Shown here piece after piece: positions 52,723 to 64,000 of a DNA stretch of 64,000 nucleotides. Source of the stretch: Glandiceps talaboti (Eukaryota; Hemichordata; Enteropneusta; Spengelidae); the NCBI RefSeq assembly GCF_964340395.1, contig NC_135562.1:7829634-7893633 (forward strand), given 5' to 3'. The position numbers were made by a program, and so were the translations under genes. Each line of letters starts with the position of its first letter. Positions within the stretch are counted from its first letter, which is position 1. The notes beneath the pieces were generated by a model that was not told where the DNA came from, made no database searches, and saw nothing but the letters and a program-made list of their open reading frames with translations.

Positions 52723-54188
52723 GTAAGTAAGAATCCTTATTTTTTGGTTAGTTTAAAATTGTTTTAAAATTAGCAGCAGCGGTAACGTTACGTACGTTCA
52801 CAATGTAGGTGAGCGCCATGACAGTTGAATGATCAATATTGATACGAGCTATTGTGGTCGTCGAATAGATATCACAACTTGGACTTCTTGTACAAATTTT
52901 GAAATTTTCAACATTGGACTTTAAAAAAAATCGACGTCGCCAGACATGGTATTTGAAGGTCTGTGTCTACTGTATGGTCTTACTCTGTGCAACAGGGTGA
53001 AATCCGCAGACGTATGTAAACCGTTCGATATCCAGGATCATGTGCAGACCCAATGAATGGTCATCGTAATAAATTCCGCTAGTAAATGTGACGTTTCCGT
53101 CTTGTCGCAAAGCGTTTATGTCTTTACAACCGTTTTGACCTGTAGTTAAATTTGGAAGTGCCGTAGGACATATAAACAGGAACATGAGATTTTTTGTGAA
53201 CAAACTCGTTGACGTGGACTCGACTGATTGAAATCGGACGATTTTTATAGTTTTTTGCAATTTGGTGATTACATAAAGTGCTTGTAAAATTTGATAGTTG
53301 CCGAGTGAAACCTTCACGTTGTGCACAATCAACGAACTCGAATGACTTTGGTTCTATCTCCACTAAGGTTAAAATAGATGGCATTCCCAATGAATCAAAG
53401 CGAACTAGTCGGTCTACTACTAGTAAAGGAAAGGTGATATTTATAGCCGAAGCTCTTACAAACCTTTGTTTGTTGCTACATAGAATTATTTGTAAAGGCA
53501 GCCGAAATCGATAACTGGTCTTGTTGTCTTACAAAAATATCAAAGGAAACATAATACACTCACAATGTTGAAAGTTTTGTGTCGAAAACTATTAAAACTT
53601 GCCATGTAATTGTAAGGTCAAAGTAATATGAATTGCTAAGAATAACCTGTTTTGCAAATAACTGTAAAAGAATATGGCAATGATAGAATGTCATTGTGAC
53701 AATGACCCATTGTCTCGACAGAAAAAGAGCAGTTATTTCTTTCAAGCATAGACGCATTCTTTTGTAAAATATTAATGTTTTTTTTTTTTTAAATATCCGT
53801 TGAGTAACGTTTCATAACGTAACAAACATATTTCCCCCTTTCTAATGATCTTGGATTTTTGACATGTTTTCTAGATTTGTAGGATCTTGATTGAGAGATA
53901 CTTTTCAAATTGATATTTGAGTCTTTTTGAGTGTGAAAGACAACCTATTAGCAGGATCCACAGTTACAAGCTTAATTTGAAAAATAAGACAGTAGACATT
54001 TAATGTATTTAGATTTAAATTCAGGATGGTCTGAAGAAAATTCATCAGGTTTCTAGAACACAGACTAGTTTTTCCCCGTTTGCGGTGTCATTACATCTGC
54101 AGTATATTTGTTTGATGAACATTAATCAGCAGTATATATTTGATGATATTTTTTTTTTTGTTGATTTGCTTTTTCTTTTCTTCAGCAG
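52723..54188 (+). other. Leader intron of AGBL5
   Basis: Two minus-strand frames (52967-53390) and one plus-strand frame (53278-53514) overlap one another and show no family similarity. T-rich runs at 53777 and 54151. Nothing else. Confidence 0.45.
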
Positions 54189-54345
54189 GTTAACTCGATA
54201 GGATTCTGATACATGGGTGGAGATTAACTTAACACTGACAATGAATGGCAATGGTTAAACATCATATTTCAAACAGTAGCTCACAGATATCTGTACCACT
54301 ACTTTCTTCTGTGTGAAGTTACAGAGGTATTTTTTCATCGCCATC

Positions 54346-57300
54346 ATGGTTGAAGTACGCTGTGGAGGTCTGTTGTTCACTTCTAAGTTTGATTCTGGTA
54401 ATTTAGCCAGAGTGGAGAAAGTTTACAAAGGTGATGACGATGACCCTGATGGACCATCAGCCAGTAGGATAGGTGATCCATGCCCTGTACCAGATTGTGA
54501 ATTCAATGTATGGACCAAACCAGACTGTGGGGGTACTGAATTTGAAAATGGAAACAGGTGTGTATTAAACAAAGAAAAGTTGAATTAATGAGTATAAAAA
54601 GTTTTTGGCAAATTACTGAAGAAAATTAGTTGCATGTGTATGTCCCCTTGCATACTGTATCCTGTTTTAATGTAACCAAATACAAGATGGAGGAAAGCAA
54701 CAGTATGATTAGTGAATCAATATTACTGTAATCATATGGATAATGAATGTTTTCGTTAAACAAACTTCAAGTTTCAGCTGCAACAGGAACATTTTTCAAC
54801 TGTTTTGTAGGATATTACAATTAGTCATAATGTTGTACACCCTGCACACCACTGAATCGCCCGTGGGTAGATATATTTGTGTAGCAGTACACATAGTATG
54901 ATGCACTATATGATCCAATGAAATTGAGTTTTGGGTCAACACCTAAAAGTCAGCACCCCAGTGAATAACATTTCAACTTATTGCTATACTACTTATAGAT
55001 AAAATAGACCTGTAATTGACATGTACATTGTCTAAATGATGGGTATTTTAAAAATTTTCAGTAAGTTAATATATTGTTGGTATTTTAACAATTTTCAGTT
55101 GATATATTATTGATTGTCTAATTGAAAACATTAATACCCCAGTTACAGCAAGTGTTCCTTTAAAGGTTTTAAGTAGATCCCTTGGCATTATAATATATTA
55201 TGATTTTACCCGAGTTCCTCTTCAAACTTATGGCACAATGTATGAGAAACTATTATCAGTTTAACCATATTTTTTACCTTTCTGTTACCATAGTTACTGA
55301 CCCTTGGCAAAAACACTGAATGATTTTAAGGGGTTGGGAAATCAATAATATTATTAATATCCATGGTGATTAGGGTTGGTAAATCTACCAAGAAAACTTT
55401 TCACATGAGGTGTAACACTGGATCCATTCAGAGTACTAACAAATGTACTTCATTATCTAATCAAAATCTATGCATGTTGCAACTAGTCATGAAAACAAAG
55501 GGTTATCACATTTATTTACCCTACCTCCATAACGAAATCATACCTACTCAGAAAGGCAGAGATTATAAAGAATTATTTGATAAATTAAAGGGCGAGATCA
55601 AAATTTCAGTGTGGGATAAAAACTAAATTCTTTTCCTTAGGCGTCAGACTCCCACCCTTTCTAACTAAACTGGCCAAAATTGATAATTGTTTAAGACAGC
55701 GCAATTTCAAATCAGTATGTAGTAGTAATAGTATGTACAGTGTAGTAGTAGTAGTTAAGTATGAATATAAAGCCAGTACGTACATGTAGTTAGAGAAATT
55801 CACTTTTATTCATACATCAATGTATTTTAGTACCATGTATTTACTATAAGAGCAAAAATTCTTCCATTTGTCGTTTTGACGACATTTTGGAAATACTTGC
55901 ATTCAGGAGTACAAAACAGATTCCATTAAAAGTAAAAATTGTTTTTGTTTTTTGATGAGAACTAAAATTGTTCAAAACTTCCCACCCTCAAACTAAAAGA
56001 GTTACGTTTTTTTTATTCTACGTGAAAGAATTTTTCTCGCCACTAAGATGACAGAAACTGTGCAAATACAAGTTATTTATTTACTGTAATCAACTAGTAC
56101 ATGATGTGCAACACAGTTTTGTGTATACTATTACTATGACAGCACTCGGGTACTTTAAACTTACAGTCTCAAACATTTCAAAACTCTCCCTTGTTAAAAG
56201 AAAAAAGAACATCGATAAGAATGGAGACAAAAAGAAAAAAATGGCTCACCATGATCCCAAAGGAATAAGTTTTACAGGGTTTTGTTATTCAAATATAGAA
56301 AGCACCCCAGAGAGATCAGGTATAGTGACTTTTGTTGTTGTGTACCTGGGTCAGGGGGTTACACTACTATGTTTAATGACGTCCATTGACCCATCTTGAT
56401 ATGCACATTCCAGGTGAATCTGAGTGTGAATTGACTGACTGACTGGTTTGAAACTATGGAATTATGCTGTATATGAGTGTAACATTGTTTTCTTGTCCTT
56501 GCAATGATGATAGTGTTACACAAGTTGGCATCCATTGTATGAGTAATACTTGTAAATGTACTTACAAACAGAGAGCTCAAAATGGTTGCTTGTTGAAGTC
56601 ACATGTCACAGAGGATATATGTAGTTGTAGGTAGAGCTGTTAGAGTATTTTTGTTACGGATGGTAGATAGGTAAGATCTACCTGAGTACCTCTGTCATTT
56701 TACCGGGGTTCACCACCAATGTTGTGGTATAATGTACAGGAAACTTAGTCTGGATGCCAACATGGTCTCTAATCGTAACGATACCATACACTAGACTACA
56801 AGAAACTATGCCAGACCAGATTTCCCCCATTCTGTTACTTGGGTTCCCAGCCATTAATAAAAACACTGTTAGTAGTCTTCCATATGTAATACATGAATAA
56901 AACTTATACATTCTCATCAAAAATAAATGTGAATAATTGGAATTGTGCGTAATACATTTGTACGTTCATGAACAACATTGTTTTACCATGCCTGCAATGA
57001 CTTGCTATATGATGTTGCTATGCAACTTTAGTTTAAATCGTAATTAAGCATCTTTGTGCTTATAAACATATATGTGATCCATTCATTCTGTGAGTATGCC
57101 ATTATCGTTATGTTCAATTACATGGCATATGCATGTTACACTACCCCTTGGAGTTTGTTGTTAAAGTGGCCATATGGATGAGAATTTGGTATTTATTTTG
57201 GATTTTTATTTGATAAAATAGCTTCACTATGTTGTTCTACTTGAAATATATGATGTGAAATAACATATACCAAGTCTATGTTTGCGACTCAATAAACTGC

Positions 57301-60300
57301 AAAACATTAAACAATGTGTAAAATGTTTGTTATTGTACGTACAATAACACACTTTTTACACTTTTTGCATCTTTTTGCAATGTATTGAGTTATGTACACG
57401 GACTTGGTCAATGTTCTTTCACATTATTTTTTCAAGTAGAAAAACATAGTGAAGCTATTTTATCAAATAAAAATCCAAAATAAATACCAAATTCTCATCC
57501 ATATGGCCACTTTAAGGATATAAAGCAGATAAAATCATGTGCCAAGTTCCCCAGGCATTTTACCAAGATAATCTGATTACAAAGGATAATCACCTATATG
57601 TATGTGTAATATATCGGAAACTTTAATAAGATTGTATCAGATTATTATGTTTGTGACATGGGGTTGGAAGCTGGATTTGAGATAATGTATGGATGTACAT
57701 GTGCATTTTTTTGTACTTGTTAAGTTATAACTTGAAGTTTTACAATGTCTGAGTACCCTCTAACAAAATACACAACTTTTTGTTGAAAAAGAAAAATCTG
57801 ATTCACCCCATATAGGGGAACACCAATTTTGGTGTCACAAGTAATTTTCGTGCATCAGTGTCAATATTTCCCATTGGCTGAGAAATTAAGGGCACATTGT
57901 AGAGTATCATATTTCATGCATGTAACTTGTAAGGCAAAAAAAAAAAAAAAAAAAAAATTTGGTCAGCGTGCACATCACTTAAATCATCAGTCTTTTTTTT
58001 CCCTGTTTGTCCAGCCCATGCTCTCTGCAAATCCGTGGGGAAACACAAAACTAATCCTCCCTACTTCAGTGAAGATAACTGTAGAGCCAATCATGTACAA
58101 CTACAAGCAAATTACATCTGCCCCACATACACACTTGCTGTAAAGTACTAAATAAAATGATCAGTAACTGCCTATTGACTTGAGTGACAGGTTTGATGAG
58201 AATTTAAAAAAAAAGAAAAAAAGAAAAAGAGAGTCGCCACACCATTTTAGACAAACTGTCCTGACTAGAAACAATTCTTTTTTTTTTTTCTTGGCCCAAG
58301 AAGAAGAATTTTGTACACTGCTTGGTATACTTTTAGTCAAAATCCTCATACACATAGCCCATGGCATAAATCTGCAAGCAGGGTTACAGAGTTGAACAAA
58401 AACAGATGTACTTAAATATTGGACTGTTTCTCACTACACAGATCCTGGTTTTATTTTGCTGTCAAAGGAGGCAATTATGGCAGGCTGATGAAAATCAATA
58501 TAATGAACATGAACAAACAAGGCAAGTTGTACAGCCAGGGTATGTCACCAGTTGTGAAGGTAATACCTAATAAACCAAGATGGGAAAGGATCAGAGACAG
58601 ACCTACATACGAGGTGAGTGAACTCTGTAGTAGTGTTATTTATGTCTTTGGATGCGTATACTTAGAAATTATTCTGAAGTATTTGTCTTTGCATAGCCCA
58701 GGAAAGTATGAGTGATTTAATGGGTCTTATCTTCCAATCAAAGTAATAAGTATCTTCTAGTTTAAAGGGGCACAGGCTGAGTTTAGACGGTTTTTGGACG
58801 CAATTTTTGTTGCCTACAAAGTGTTACGTATCGTATCCTACTTACTGAAGCAAACTCATTCGCTACTTGATACTGGTATAACTCAATCCTGGTATTTAGA
58901 TATACATGTAATATATGAAAGATTTGATGACATAATTGTTGGTACTATCAACAAATCTGAGGAAATCCCTGTCATTACATAAACAATGCATGCATTGGAT
59001 CACTGGTAAAAAGTGACACATCATGGCTACATGAATCGTTGTAAACACTATACTTGATTAGTTTAGCCACAGTTTTATGTAAAGTATTTTGTATTACTAA
59101 CCAAAGTAAAAACTGTCTAAACTCAGCCTGTGCCCCTTAATGAAGACAAATATTGGGAATGGTAATTTACCTCCAAAAGCATAATTTATGAAGAATCAGG
59201 AAGATTAATGAAGACTTTAAATGTTTTGACTCATATTTTTTAAGCACTGCAGAACAAATAACATTATTGTCAATGATGTAAAATATCCAGAATATAAATC
59301 CCATAATTTTTGTTCAAATGTGTTCAACTTTACTTGTGTGCAGTACAATAGATGATGACACTTGACTGACAGTTATTAATTCTCTTACATTTATTCCATA
59401 TACAGACTGTTGATGGTCAGTTTATTTTATCATTTACCTATCGATTTGAGTCCAAAGGATCTGCTGTATACTTTGCCTTCTGTTACCCAATGTCTTACAC
59501 AGAGTATCAGAACAAATTTGAAAAGATAGATGAACAGTTTGCATATTGCCAAAGACTTACACCACAAAGGTAGGTCAATTAGTAAATTAAAAAATGTTGT
59601 CTTTGGTCCGTGTTTTGCAAATATTTGAGAACATCAGTTACAGAGGGGAAAGTGAAGTAAAATGGCATAAAATTTCACACTGTGTACTATACATACCATA
59701 ATTTTGGTTGGTAACCCTGGTAAAATACCTGGGGAATTCAGGTAGATTTTCTTGGTGTATTTTTTTTACTTATACCTACTTTTGTCAAAACTACAGTTGA
59801 GCATTGTCAATATGAAACTTACAGTTTACAGTGCTCCTTTTTGGTTTCTGAATTCTGATTGTAGAGTTAGGAATGTCTAAAGCTTGCACAGATTTAGTAG
59901 TATTTAGCCTAATTCATGAGTTAGCAAATTACTAGAATGTGGTCGCAGGAACTCTACTAAACCTCACCAACTTTGTTGGAACTCGTGGCTTGTAAAAAAA
60001 ATTGAATAAATTGCCAATTGGCCATTTCATCAATATATAAGAAATTACAAGATTCAGACCATGTTGATTGAAGTCTTATATATAGCAATATTTGGTTTCT
60101 CTTTTCACATCAATTTTCCAAACATTGTTTCACAAACAAATACTACTATTCAAACTAAATTCATATTAAATGTTTGCAACACTTTTCATTTCAGTTCACC
60201 AGACACTATTTACTATCACAGAGAAATAGTATGTCATTCCTTGGATAAAAACAGAGTCGATATGATCACCATCACGTCATGTCATGGTATGACAGAGGAA

Positions 60301-63300
60301 CGAGAAGAAAGGTTACCCAAATTATTCCCAGATGAAAACACTCCCAGAGCACATCAATTCAAGGGGAAAAGGGTGAGTATCAGTTTGATATTTTTGAATA
60401 TCAGTCAAATTGGCTGAGAGGGCTGGGCACACTGGTGGTAGCCCACTTGGAACTACCAAAGAAAAAATGTGGATTTTGAGCGAATGTATATGTGTGCTGT
60501 AGAGATGTAAGAAATGCACAGAACATGCAAATGTATACTACATTGTGCCCATGCAACCTCTGTTAGCACTAAGAATGAAATGGTTTAGATTGTAGGGTAT
60601 GCCTGTACAGTATTTGAATTTCAATAAAATGTTTTCATTACAAACTAATAAGTAGATAAAAATACAGTAACAAGCATTTAAACTAGCAATAACATAGTGA
60701 AAGGATATCTGAAATACCTTAGCAACAGAGATGGCAATTTAGCTTGATTTACAATTTTCTATATATTTATTGCTTTGGCCATGTTGATTAAAAGCAAGGT
60801 AACTCTGGAAGATTTTAAAGACCCATTTAACTTAATAGGATTAAAATGGAGATGTGCGAAACAGTTGTTTAAAAAAATCCAGTTGACTTATACGGTGGAG
60901 AGAGATCACAGAAAATGAGCCCACACATGTAGCTTCTAGACTAACTTCACATAATCCACAAGAAAGCAAATCCAAATAACCATGGTGAGGGACTTTTATG
61001 TGATTATAGGAATATGGAGATGGGAATGTCTACATTAAAATAGAATTATATAATGACTGCTGTCCCTCTGACATATACACAAGGCATAATACAAGGTCCT
61101 AGGATTACCAAGATATTTGTGCAGACAAACAATAAAAATGGCACTTTTTGTTGTCATTCTTTTATGACACAAAAGGTATTTGTTTGAGGATTTAAATTCC
61201 AACTCAGACAACAATAGATTCACCTAAGGACTTTGTTTACTAAGTGAGTAGTTTCCTGTAAAGACATGTCTGTAACTGACAAGTGTACTTTAAACTGGTA
61301 GTCTAGACTACTTTACAACTGTTAATCTACGCACTTTACATGTACATGTTACTGTTTCTTCCTTGTTTATTGCATTTGTGATATTCTGGTTGTATCTAAA
61401 CATAGACAGTTGAGGGACATTCTATTGTGTATATTGTCTAGCTGTGGTCTGTTATTGTCTATCATGATGTATAGTATACTACACTGTACTATACTATACA
61501 TCATGATCGATGATAAGATATGGTGTGTTGTTCAGCCTTATCAGGCTGAGTGCTGATGAGTGCTGGCTGATATCATGGCATGCCTGTCGTATCTTACAAG
61601 TTACAAACTGCTATACATGACTGTAAATTAGAAGATTTCTTGCCAGTATTTGCACATCTGACATAAATAAAAGTGTCCCTCAACATTACTTGTTGATGTA
61701 ATTTGTGGCATACTGTATTTATGTCTGTAGTGCTCTATGTATACTTTTCATAAAGGCCCACTTTGGATTACTGGGTAGGTGTGAAAACCTGTTGTGTTGC
61801 AGACCTATTGGGCCAGAACAAAAAGAATGATCCCATGTAATCCTTACTAGCTGAGAAATCTCAGTAAAACACTTGGACAGATCAGGTAGATTTCACTACA
61901 AACAAAACTCACTGTAACTATTTACTACCTCTGAATATTAAATAACTGAAGGTGCAAAAGAATGTACAGACACACAAAGGAATTGTCCAGTCACTGAGTT
62001 AGGCTCGTTTATGCCAAATAATAATATTACACTTGTGTTGATATCTGTTATCAACTTACATTTGATTAAGGTTGATAAAATACCTCGGTAACTTATTCAA
62101 CTTTGAAATTTTGTAAATAAGCCCTACTGCACTTGACATGTGTTCAGCTATTTGGGGAGTTGCAGCAAGGGATTATGGGAAAATAATTCAAATTGTTGCT
62201 GAATACTTTTCTAAGTGAAAGCTAAATGAATGATTGATGATTTCATTGAAAACATGATGGTGAACACACAAATTTTTATTTTTTCAAGTGGACCAGGAAT
62301 AAACTTTTTCTTTTTTTCAATCTTTTTTTTGAATTTTTGGATGAAAACACATACAGACACATATACACACAATTCTACAGACATCCATTGAGGGTTGGAA
62401 GTGTGACAGGGCTATGTTGGACGCCTGCTATCACGTTGCTGTGGAACTGTCTAGGTTTTCCTAGTCAGTCCACAGTCTATCCCAGAGTCACCAAGACCCA
62501 GCAACACATTCTATCCCAGGGTAATTGTCCCCGACTGTTCAAGTCATTACTCCAAGAGTTCCCCCAAATTTGTACTCCTCTTCTTCACCAGGAATAAACT
62601 TTTGTATGGCAAAGTTTGGAGAGATTCGATTCTTTTCAACTTTCTGGGAAATTTGTTATTGAGGTGCATTCTACCTTACCAGTAATTATTAATCTAAGAT
62701 TCTTGTTTTTCCCTCTTGGTCTAGGTGTTTTTCCTGTCAAGCAGGGTTCATCCAGGTGAAACTCCAGCCAGTTTTGTCTTCAATGGTTTCATGGAGTTTA
62801 TTCTCCGTCCACATGATCCACGAGCGAAACAGCTGAGAAGACAATACATATTTATATTGATACCTTTACTAAACCCTGATGGTGTTTCACGAGGACATTA
62901 CAGGACAGACCAACGTGGTGTCAACCTGAACAGGGTTTACTTAGACCCAGATATTGAACTACATCCCTCCATCTATGCTTCAAAAGCCTTGATTAAGTAT
63001 TACCACATACGTGCTAGAATCATTAAAGTTCCCCCCAAGAGTCCAGTATCGGATAAAAAGTCCGCAGAGCAGCAGAAACTGCCAGAATCAGTGAGTGAAA
63101 TAGACATTGGTAAACCTAATGCTATTATTGTGGTACATGATGGTGCTACTAGTCGGGAATCAAGTGCCAAAGAAAATGACCTTGTTCTTGAAAATATACA
63201 CATAAGTGAAGAGAAACCTGACAGTACAGGAGATGCCAGCGGTGTGAGAGAAGTAACTCCTGACAGGACTAGCACAGCTGAAGATTCAGCTGTTGTTCAA

Positions 63301-63806
63301 AATGGTTCCTGTGGAGACAGTGCCATGGTAACTGACTCCACTGTAAATATGGACAGTGAATCAATGACAAGGCTTGATGATGGCAAAGAGGACTCAGGAG
63401 CTTCTGACGGTGAAGCTACAGAAAGTGATTTATGCAAAGAAGTAAGCAGTTTGAGTCTCAGAGAACAGTCTCAGAAAAGTGATGCATCTCTTGTTGATAA
63501 CAATCATGAGGAAAGTGACTGTCTGTCAATTCCATGGAAAGAAAGCGGTATTGCCTTCTACGTGGACCTGCATGGCCATGCCTCTAAGAGAGGGTGTTTC
63601 ATGTACGGCAATCATTTAGAAGAGGAAGAGAAACAAGTGGAAAATTTACTGTATCCAAAGCTTGTATCACTGAATACTGCACACTTTGACTTTGCTGGGT
63701 GTAATTTCACAGAGAAGAATATGTACACAAGAGATAAGAGGGATGGTATGTCTAAAGAAGGAAGTGGACGAGTAGCTATTTATAAAACAGTTGGTATTGT
63801 ACATAG
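54346..63806 (+). CDS. AGBL5: Cytosolic carboxypeptidase-like protein 5 (CCP5), first five coding exons; 3' part outside the window
   Basis: Exons 54346-54557, 58442-58613, 59406-59569, 60195-60372 and 62725-63806, all GT-AG with consistent phase (2, 0, 2, 0, 2). CCP5 is a zinc M14-type carboxypeptidase that removes branch-point glutamates from polyglutamylated tubulin. Family landmarks in order: [58 protein letters not shown]-type text, [30 protein letters not shown] (His251 and Glu254 as zinc ligands), [20 protein letters not shown], and [15 protein letters not shown] (His525, third ligand). The segment between about 335 and 510 is a long Ser/Asp/Glu-rich insert, larger than in the human protein. 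The frame is open at the last donor (CATAG/GTAAGT); the catalytic Glu and C-tail lie beyond 64000. Confidence 0.96.
54926..55090. repeat. Dispersed repeat C, copy 3 (weak)
   Basis: GTTTTGGGTCAACACC, CAGCACCCCAGT, TATTGCTATACTACTTATAG and ATATATTGT follow the order of the copies at 10150 and 50668 with heavy divergence. Confidence 0.45.
55170..55330. repeat. Dispersed repeat E, copy 1
   Basis: ATTTTACCCGAGTTC, ATAATGTA-type text, and TTCTGTTAC with AAAAACACTG at the end are shared in order with 56665-56885. Both lie in the same intron. Confidence 0.5.
56665..56885. repeat. Dispersed repeat E, copy 2
   Basis: Longer relative of 55170-55330 with an insertion of about 60 bp containing CTAATCGTAACGATACC. 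Confidence 0.5.
57171..57515. mobile_element. MITE family D, copy 2 (345 bp, intact ends)
   Basis: Ends TTAAAGTGGCCATATGGATG and CATCCATATGGCCACTTTAA are exact inverses, and pairing continues for about 70 bp through GAATTTGGTATTTATTTTGG. TTAA stands at both outer edges, either as target duplication or part of the ends. The middle has the palindrome TTGTACGTACAA. Copy 1 is at 17311-17653. Confidence 0.88.
58762..59140. mobile_element. MITE family F (379 bp) in an AGBL5 intron
   Basis: The left end TTAAAGGGGCACAGGCTGAG continues GTTTAGACGGTTTTT, and its inverse AAAACTGTCTAAACTCAGCC TGTGCCCCTTAA closes the element. The inverted repeat is about 34 bp with two differences. TTAA lies at both edges as in family D. 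The inner frame at 58794-58982 is not a gene. Confidence 0.85.
60373..62724 (+). other. Intron after coding exon 4 of AGBL5
   Basis: A near-palindrome around 61467-61513 pairs TATCATGATGTATAGTAT with ATACTATACATCATGAT. The stretch 62225-62320 resembles 23815-23940. No exon is seen; the frame at 62337-62597 has no support. Confidence 0.55.
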
Positions 63807-64000
63807 GTAAGTAAGATATGTTACGAGTTATGAAAAATTGCACGGAAAATGGTACTGAAAAGTGCAAATTAATAAAGCCATATAGATAATATGACAGAAC
63901 CCCATAATATGTGAGTGTCACTGTAGTATACTCAGAGTATTTGTATATCGTTTCTTTTAAATTTCAACTCATAGTGACAAGTCTCCTTATTTCACTCATA
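63807..64000 (+). other. Start of the next AGBL5 intron, cut by the window edge
   Basis: Follows the donor CATAG/GTAAGT. No exon is recognisable before the window ends. Confidence 0.7.

Larger units (their letters stand above)
54558..58441 (+). other. Intron after coding exon 1 of AGBL5
   Basis: Contains dispersed repeat C (54926-55090), a pair of diverged repeats (55170-55330 and 56665-56885), MITE D copy 2 (57171-57515) and an A22 run at 57936-57957. Frames at 55363-55626 and 56106-56399 have no splice support or homology. Confidence 0.6.

Noticed and set aside
52967-53514. Overlapping open frames on both strands in the AGBL5 leader intron (for example a 121-codon minus-strand frame)
   Set aside because: Three frames overlap, none has a recognisable domain or convincing splice chain, and no promoter points at them. 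A small unknown gene cannot be fully excluded.
55363-55626. 87-codon frame ending [12 protein letters not shown] in an AGBL5 intron
   Set aside because: It looks somewhat protein-like but matches no family I recognise and is on the sense strand of an intron between well-supported exons. Possibly a transposon scrap.

Overview
The window is AT-rich, intron-rich animal DNA, full of simple repeats and short transposon remnants. The genes are multi-exon with GT-AG introns and metazoan families (Gal3ST sulfotransferases, a class A GPCR, the tubulin deglutamylase CCP5/AGBL5, a Kunitz domain). LINEs, MITE-like elements and tetranucleotide arrays such as (GACA)n suggest a marine invertebrate bilaterian. 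The phylum cannot be fixed from the sequence alone. Exon chains below were built by hand from splice signals, reading phase and protein homology, with no transcript support.

Layout. 1-4180: a decayed LINE, a SINE-like repeat and a solo LTR. 4678-17753 (+): a ten-exon gene for a secreted protein of about 487 residues, with signal peptide, Kunitz domain, His/Glu/Asp-rich segment and a domain resembling bacterial family-3 solute-binding proteins. It is the most unusual gene here. Its introns hold a second LINE, two copies of a MITE, a 37-bp minisatellite and a 750-bp element with terminal inverted repeats. 19257-19455: a Gal3ST pseudogene scrap. 22533-26178 (-) and 31316-34417 (+): two divergent Gal3ST-like genes with the same three coding exons and intron phases, separated by about 5 kb of repeats. 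34418-40340: no gene seen. 40798-41886 (+): an orphan class A GPCR in one coding exon, just downstream of a 225-bp fold-back element with 11-bp target duplications. 43140-44790: LINE scraps. 46334-48524: a 2.2-kb minisatellite with higher-order structure and an inverted end. 52541-63806 (+): the promoter, a probable non-coding exon and the first five coding exons of AGBL5/CCP5, which runs off the right edge.

How the genes relate. There is no operon-like logic. The Gal3ST pair and scrap are one local family that duplicated and partly died; their products would sulfate galactose on glycans in the Golgi. AGBL5 is a conserved housekeeping gene acting on tubulin glutamate side chains. The secreted Kunitz/solute-binding protein and the GPCR are lineage-type genes with no function that can be read directly. 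Between genes, most recognisable sequence is mobile-element debris and tandem repeats.
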